In this document: in pieces, positions 5,669 through 6,760 of the stretch
How positions within the stretch are numbered: position 1 is the stretch's first letter
Layout: each line of letters opens with the position of its first letter
Assembly (NCBI GenBank): GCA_900544635.1
Contig: UQVV01000099.1
Coordinates: 1-6,760 of the forward strand
From: an uncultured Cloacibacillus sp.
GTDB lineage: Bacteria; Synergistota; Synergistia; Synergistales; Synergistaceae
Direction: 5' to 3'
Length of the DNA: 6,760 nt
Translations under genes and position numbers: made by a program
Notes under the pieces: generated by a model
Database searches by the model: none
What the model was told of the DNA's origin: nothing
Seen by the model: the letters and a program-made list of their open reading frames with translations, nothing else

Positions 5669-6760
5669 ATGCTCTCATGCGATACATTTGTTCTTCCGGC
5701 TGAAACCACCCTTTCGGGCAGCATAGTGATGGCGAAGAACAGCGACCGCCCGCTCGGCGAAGCGCAGGTCCTGACGTGGACGGAGGGCGCGGAGCACGCG
5801 CGCGGCGAAACCGTGCAGTGCACCTACATCTCCGTGCCGCAGGCGGAAAAGACCTACGGCGTCCTCGGCTCCAAGCCCTACTGGATATGGGGCTACGAGA
5901 TGGGCGTCAACGAAAAAGGCGTGATGATAGGCAACGAGGCGCAGGGCAGCCGCGCCGCTGAGACCGGCGATGAAAACGCGCTGCTCGGCATGGACCTGCT
6001 GCGCCTCGGCCTTGAACGCGGCGCGACCGCGCGCGAGGCGATGGAGGTCATAACTGCGCTGCTCGAAGAATACGGGCAGAACGCCAACGCGAGCCGGCTA
6101 TACGACAAACGGTACGAAAACTCCTTCTTCATAGCCGACAGGGAAGAAATATGGCTGCTCGAGACCGCGGGGCGCATGTGGGCCGCCAAGCGCATAGAAG
6201 AGCCGTACGCGATAAGCAACTGCTACACGATAAGAAAGCCCGACGAATGCAGCGAGGCGCTCGAAAAATACGCGCGGGACAAAGGCTGGCTCGCCGCAGA
6301 CGAAAGATTCAATTTCGCGAAAGCCTATACCGCGCCCGCCGCGCGGCAGACCAGCGCCGTGCCGAGAATGAGGCGGCTGCGCGCCCTGCTCGAAGCCGAG
6401 GACGAGCCGCTCGACGCCGTCACGATAAAGGCGATACTGCGCGACCACTTCGAAGGCACGCTGATAGAACCGCGCTTCGGCGCGTCGTTCGGCACCTTCC
6501 CGTCAATCTGCATGCACGCGATGACCTGGGATGGCAGCCAGACAGCCGCCTCCATGATATGCCGCTGGACGGAAAACATAGGCCCGGTCATGCGCTACGC
6601 ATACTCGATGCCATGCACGTCAGTCTACATCCCGGCCTACTGCACCGGCGCGCTGCCGCCGCTCATGAGCGCAAGCGGCGAAAAATTCGACGAAAATTCC
6701 CTCTGGTGGCTCTTCGAGCGCCTCGCGACCGCCGTATCCGCCGACTACGAAAGATACGCC
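5669..6760 (+). CDS. secernin-like C69 family hydrolase (dipeptidase-type), 3' end missing
   Basis: The frame is open from ATG at 5669 to the window end (364 codons, no stop), so the C terminus is missing. It belongs to the secernin/peptidase C69 group of N-terminal nucleophile hydrolases, which includes bacterial dipeptidases. Members cut off a short leader to expose a catalytic cysteine; here that would be Cys4 in MLSCDTF. Family blocks are KNSDRP (23-28), CTYISVPQ (51-58), YWIWGYEMGVNEKGVMIGNE (71-90), ALLGMDLLRLGLERG (104-118), EEYGQ (133-137), ENSFFIAD (150-157), AISN (181-184), SICMH (279-283) and PCTSVYIPAY (315-324). AAGG at 5659-5662 lies 6 nt before the start, and no other start codon occurs close upstream in frame. 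No signal peptide is seen, so it should be cytoplasmic. Peptide hydrolysis would suit an amino-acid fermenter beside lat, but the substrate is unknown and many secernins lack a proven activity. Confidence 0.88.
   Translation, partial: MLSCDTFVLPAETTLSGSIVMAKNSDRPLGEAQVLTWTEGAEHARGETVQCTYISVPQAEKTYGVLGSKPYWIWGYEMGVNEKGVMIGNEAQGSRAAETGDENALLGMDLLRLGLERGATAREAMEVITALLEEYGQNANASRLYDKRYENSFFIADREEIWLLETAGRMWAAKRIEEPYAISNCYTIRKPDECSEALEKYARDKGWLAADERFNFAKAYTAPAARQTSAVPRMRRLRALLEAEDEPLDAVTIKAILRDHFEGTLIEPRFGASFGTFPSICMHAMTWDGSQTAASMICRWTENIGPVMRYAYSMPCTSVYIPAYCTGALPPLMSASGEKFDENSLWWLFERLATAVSADYERYA

Noticed and set aside
5776..5961. Short plus-strand open frame inside the C69 gene
   Set aside because: Arg/Gly-rich frame-shifted reading of a gene whose true frame is open for 364 codons with secernin motifs.
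1..6760. tRNA or rRNA genes, CRISPR arrays, insertion sequences, phage or defence genes
   Set aside because: None were seen. The window is nearly filled with ordinary plus-strand genes, and the only sizeable gap (3955-4177) has no repeats or structures of these kinds.

Overview
The window reads as a stretch of chromosome from a GC-rich bacterium (roughly 60% G+C by eye), with all seven genes on the + strand. The proteins and gene order (ECF transporter ATPase, EcfT, TruA, then an MreB/Mbl-type actin, and further on L-lysine 6-aminotransferase and a secernin-type C69 hydrolase) suggest an anaerobic, amino-acid- or peptide-fermenting bacterium. Heavy use of the isoleucine codon ATA in GC-rich DNA is a feature I associate with Synergistota such as Cloacibacillus or Synergistes. 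That placement is inference and would need a database search.

Bases 1-2385 form a tight operon: ecfA2 (5' end cut by the window), ecfT and truA. The first pair overlaps by 14 nt and the second by 4 nt (GTGA). EcfA2 and EcfT are the shared energising parts of a vitamin or metal ECF importer; the substrate-binding S component and EcfA1 are not in the window. TruA is the tRNA pseudouridine synthase often encoded behind this module. A 68-nt gap with a possible extended -10 element and a good Shine-Dalgarno sequence precedes an mreB-like gene that starts with TTG. That gene is coupled by a 1-nt overlap to a small cysteine-rich YkgJ-type protein, and a strong intrinsic terminator (3928-3954) closes the unit.

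Bases 3955-4177 are a striking AT-rich intergenic region (about 16% G+C over 3991-4080) with a candidate promoter and a very good ribosome binding site. They lead into lat, an L-lysine 6-aminotransferase that would start lysine breakdown by forming allysine. By hand count, lat uses ATC for isoleucine far more than its neighbours do, which suggests high expression or a different history. It ends at a 12-bp hairpin. A second promoter-like TATAAT follows immediately and serves a secernin/peptidase C69 family gene that runs off the end of the window.

I found no phage, insertion sequence, CRISPR array, RNA gene or evident new system. The window is mainly housekeeping and amino-acid metabolism. The points most worth a second look are the AT island and codon shift at lat, the mreB-like gene without mreC or mreD coupled to a YkgJ-type protein, and the hairpin-promoter junction before the C69 gene.
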